DNA of 7,634 bases from Bacteroidia bacterium (GTDB lineage Bacteria; Bacteroidota; Bacteroidia; NS11-12g; UBA955), in contig JACMRS010000020.1 of assembly GCA_014376345.1 (NCBI GenBank), positions 1 to 7,634 of the forward strand, in the 5' to 3' direction. The notes below the pieces were generated by a model, which was not told the origin of the DNA, did no database searches, and worked only from the letters and a program-made list of their open reading frames with translations. Shown here one piece after another: positions 6,681-7,634 of this stretch. The stretch's first letter is position 1. Each line of letters begins with the position of its first letter. Position numbers and translations under genes: made by a program.

Positions 6681-7595
6681 TTAAAGTGAAGTTTTAAGAT
6701 TCTGCATTATGATGCCTTTAATTTTTACTGCTGTTTCCTTATCACCTTCCGGCTTTAAGTTATAAATATCATTTAATGCAAACAGAGATTCATACAGTGC
6801 TCTGTCGTTTATTATTTCGATATTGTTATTTGAAGCATAAATTTCTTCCCAAACTGTTCTTACAATTTTCCAGTAACCTTTATTTTTGTCCCACCAATTT
6901 ATTGCCACATTACATCGGGATGTCTCTACGCGTTTAAATATTTCATATCCTTTTTCAATAGTAAGCAGGCTGTCTGATTGAGCGCGGATTATTTTTTTAT
7001 TGTCCTGCTCAAAAACAATATTGTTGTCTTCTATCATCAGCCTGTTTCTGCGGTTTAAAACGTTGTAATCATTTCTGTGGGTAAACTCTCTGCGGGGTAG
7101 GGGAGCATCTGCTTGACTTTCCCAATACCACGCAGATTCAAGTTGCCTCCAGTTGCCAACACTTTGGTACCTTAGCGCATCTGATACTTGGTAAACTTTT
7201 TGTGTCCAAGAATATTCATTATCTGTTGCAGGTTTTTTTTCCTTATGCCACTGGTTGTCTTTGGTATAGGTAAATAAAGTTCCTCCGCCTTTGGTCCAGT
7301 CTTCACGCCAGTGTTTTATTATCAAGCTGTCATTAACAATAAGGAGGTGCTGAAGCATAATAGCAGCATCTTTTTCTTCCAAAACCACATATTCTAATCC
7401 GTTTGCTTTATAAGGCTCATGCAGTTTATAAGAGGTGTCTGAGGTATAGGTTTCATGATAATCAAATGAAACTTCAAAGCAGCCTGCCAGTTTGGTAATT
7501 TGTTGTTTTTGCTGAAGCTGAGATAATTTAGTCTGACAATTTGCAGATGGAATCAATGCAAATGCGATTAAGAAGGCAGAAGTGATTTTTAACAT
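6681..7595 (-). CDS. Secreted DUF6607-family protein
   Basis: A 304-residue exported protein beginning at the ATG at 7595, with a signal peptide (MLKITSAFLIAFALIPSANC, likely cleaved before Gln21; the residues before Cys20 do not form a lipobox). I recognise the DUF6607 pattern from conserved, Trp- and charge-rich blocks: GCFEVSFDYHET (38-49), QHLLIV then IIKHWREDW (82-100), WTQKVYQV (130-137), YWESQADAPLPRREF (157-171) followed by DYNVLNRRNR (176-185), and a late CNVAINWW block. The length is normal for the family and no disruption is visible. No biochemical function is known to me. Conserved His83 and His95 and the many Trp/Arg residues would suit a binding or enzymatic pocket, but that is a guess. 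It lies 184 bp before the T9SS HmuY-like gene, which has its own promoter, so it may be a separate transcription unit; its position beside a HmuY/HmuR-type locus suggests a link to heme or iron handling. Confidence 0.82.
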   Translation of the reverse strand: MLKITSAFLIAFALIPSANCQTKLSQLQQKQQITKLAGCFEVSFDYHETYTSDTSYKLHEPYKANGLEYVVLEEKDAAIMLQHLLIVNDSLIIKHWREDWTKGGGTLFTYTKDNQWHKEKKPATDNEYSWTQKVYQVSDALRYQSVGNWRQLESAWYWESQADAPLPRREFTHRNDYNVLNRRNRLMIEDNNIVFEQDNKKIIRAQSDSLLTIEKGYEIFKRVETSRCNVAINWWDKNKGYWKIVRTVWEEIYASNNNIEIINDRALYESLFALNDIYNLKPEGDKETAVKIKGIIMQNLKTSL

Positions 7596-7625
7596 GTTAT
7601 TTATAATGTTTCTAAATAAGCTGCG

Positions 7626-7633
7626 AAAATATA
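7626..7633 (-). promoter_or_regulatory. Possible -7 promoter element for the DUF6607 gene
   Basis: On the minus strand TATATTTT matches seven of eight positions of TAnnTTTG and lies about 30 bp before the ATG at 7595. It is followed by CGCAGC, echoing the GCGGC that follows the element at 6521. The window ends one base upstream, so no -33 element can be examined. Confidence 0.3.
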
Positions 7634-7634
7634 A

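Overview
The window comes from a member of the Bacteroidota. The evidence is low GC, A-rich leaders without strong Shine-Dalgarno sequences, a type IX secretion (T9SS) type A C-terminal sorting domain, HmuY-family proteins, a DUF6607-type protein, and a perfect TAnnTTTG promoter element of the kind read by the Bacteroidota primary sigma factor. The sequence does not allow a genus call; an environmental Sphingobacteriia/Chitinophagia/Cytophagia-type lineage is my guess.

All genes lie on the minus strand, so the window reads from high to low coordinates. (1) 7595-6681: secreted DUF6607-like protein. (2) 184-bp intergenic region with a promoter and a tandem TGTCA-N6-TGTCA repeat. (3) 6496-5207: HmuY-like protein carrying a T9SS sorting domain. 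(4) 5180-2976: TonB-dependent receptor of the HmuR/BtuB type. (5) 2986-2015: HmuY-family lipoprotein, overlapping the receptor gene by 11 bp. (6) 180-bp gap. (7) 1834-788: secreted TolB-like PD40 beta-propeller. (8) 775-92: OmpR-family response regulator. (9) 82-1: start of a further exported protein, cut by the window edge. Spacings of 26, -11, 12 and 9 bp suggest two tight transcription units (genes 3-4-5 and 7-8-9), which may be joined because I see no clear promoter or terminator in the 180-bp gap.

The central idea is a heme or related tetrapyrrole uptake locus. A TonB-dependent outer-membrane receptor with FRAP/NPNL-type motifs around a His is flanked by two paralogous HmuY-like binding proteins. 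One has a lipoprotein signal with a candidate surface-export signal. The other has a T9SS C-terminal domain and holds all six of its histidines in one 51-residue stretch that the lipoprotein lacks. This suggests two delivery routes to the cell surface for related ligand-capture proteins serving one receptor. Direct evidence of the ligand is absent. Heme is inferred from the families, and the response regulator is a candidate (unproven) regulator of the tandem repeat upstream of gene 3.

There is no stretch above 300 bases without a gene, and I found no tRNA, rRNA, CRISPR array, insertion sequence or convincing intrinsic terminator.
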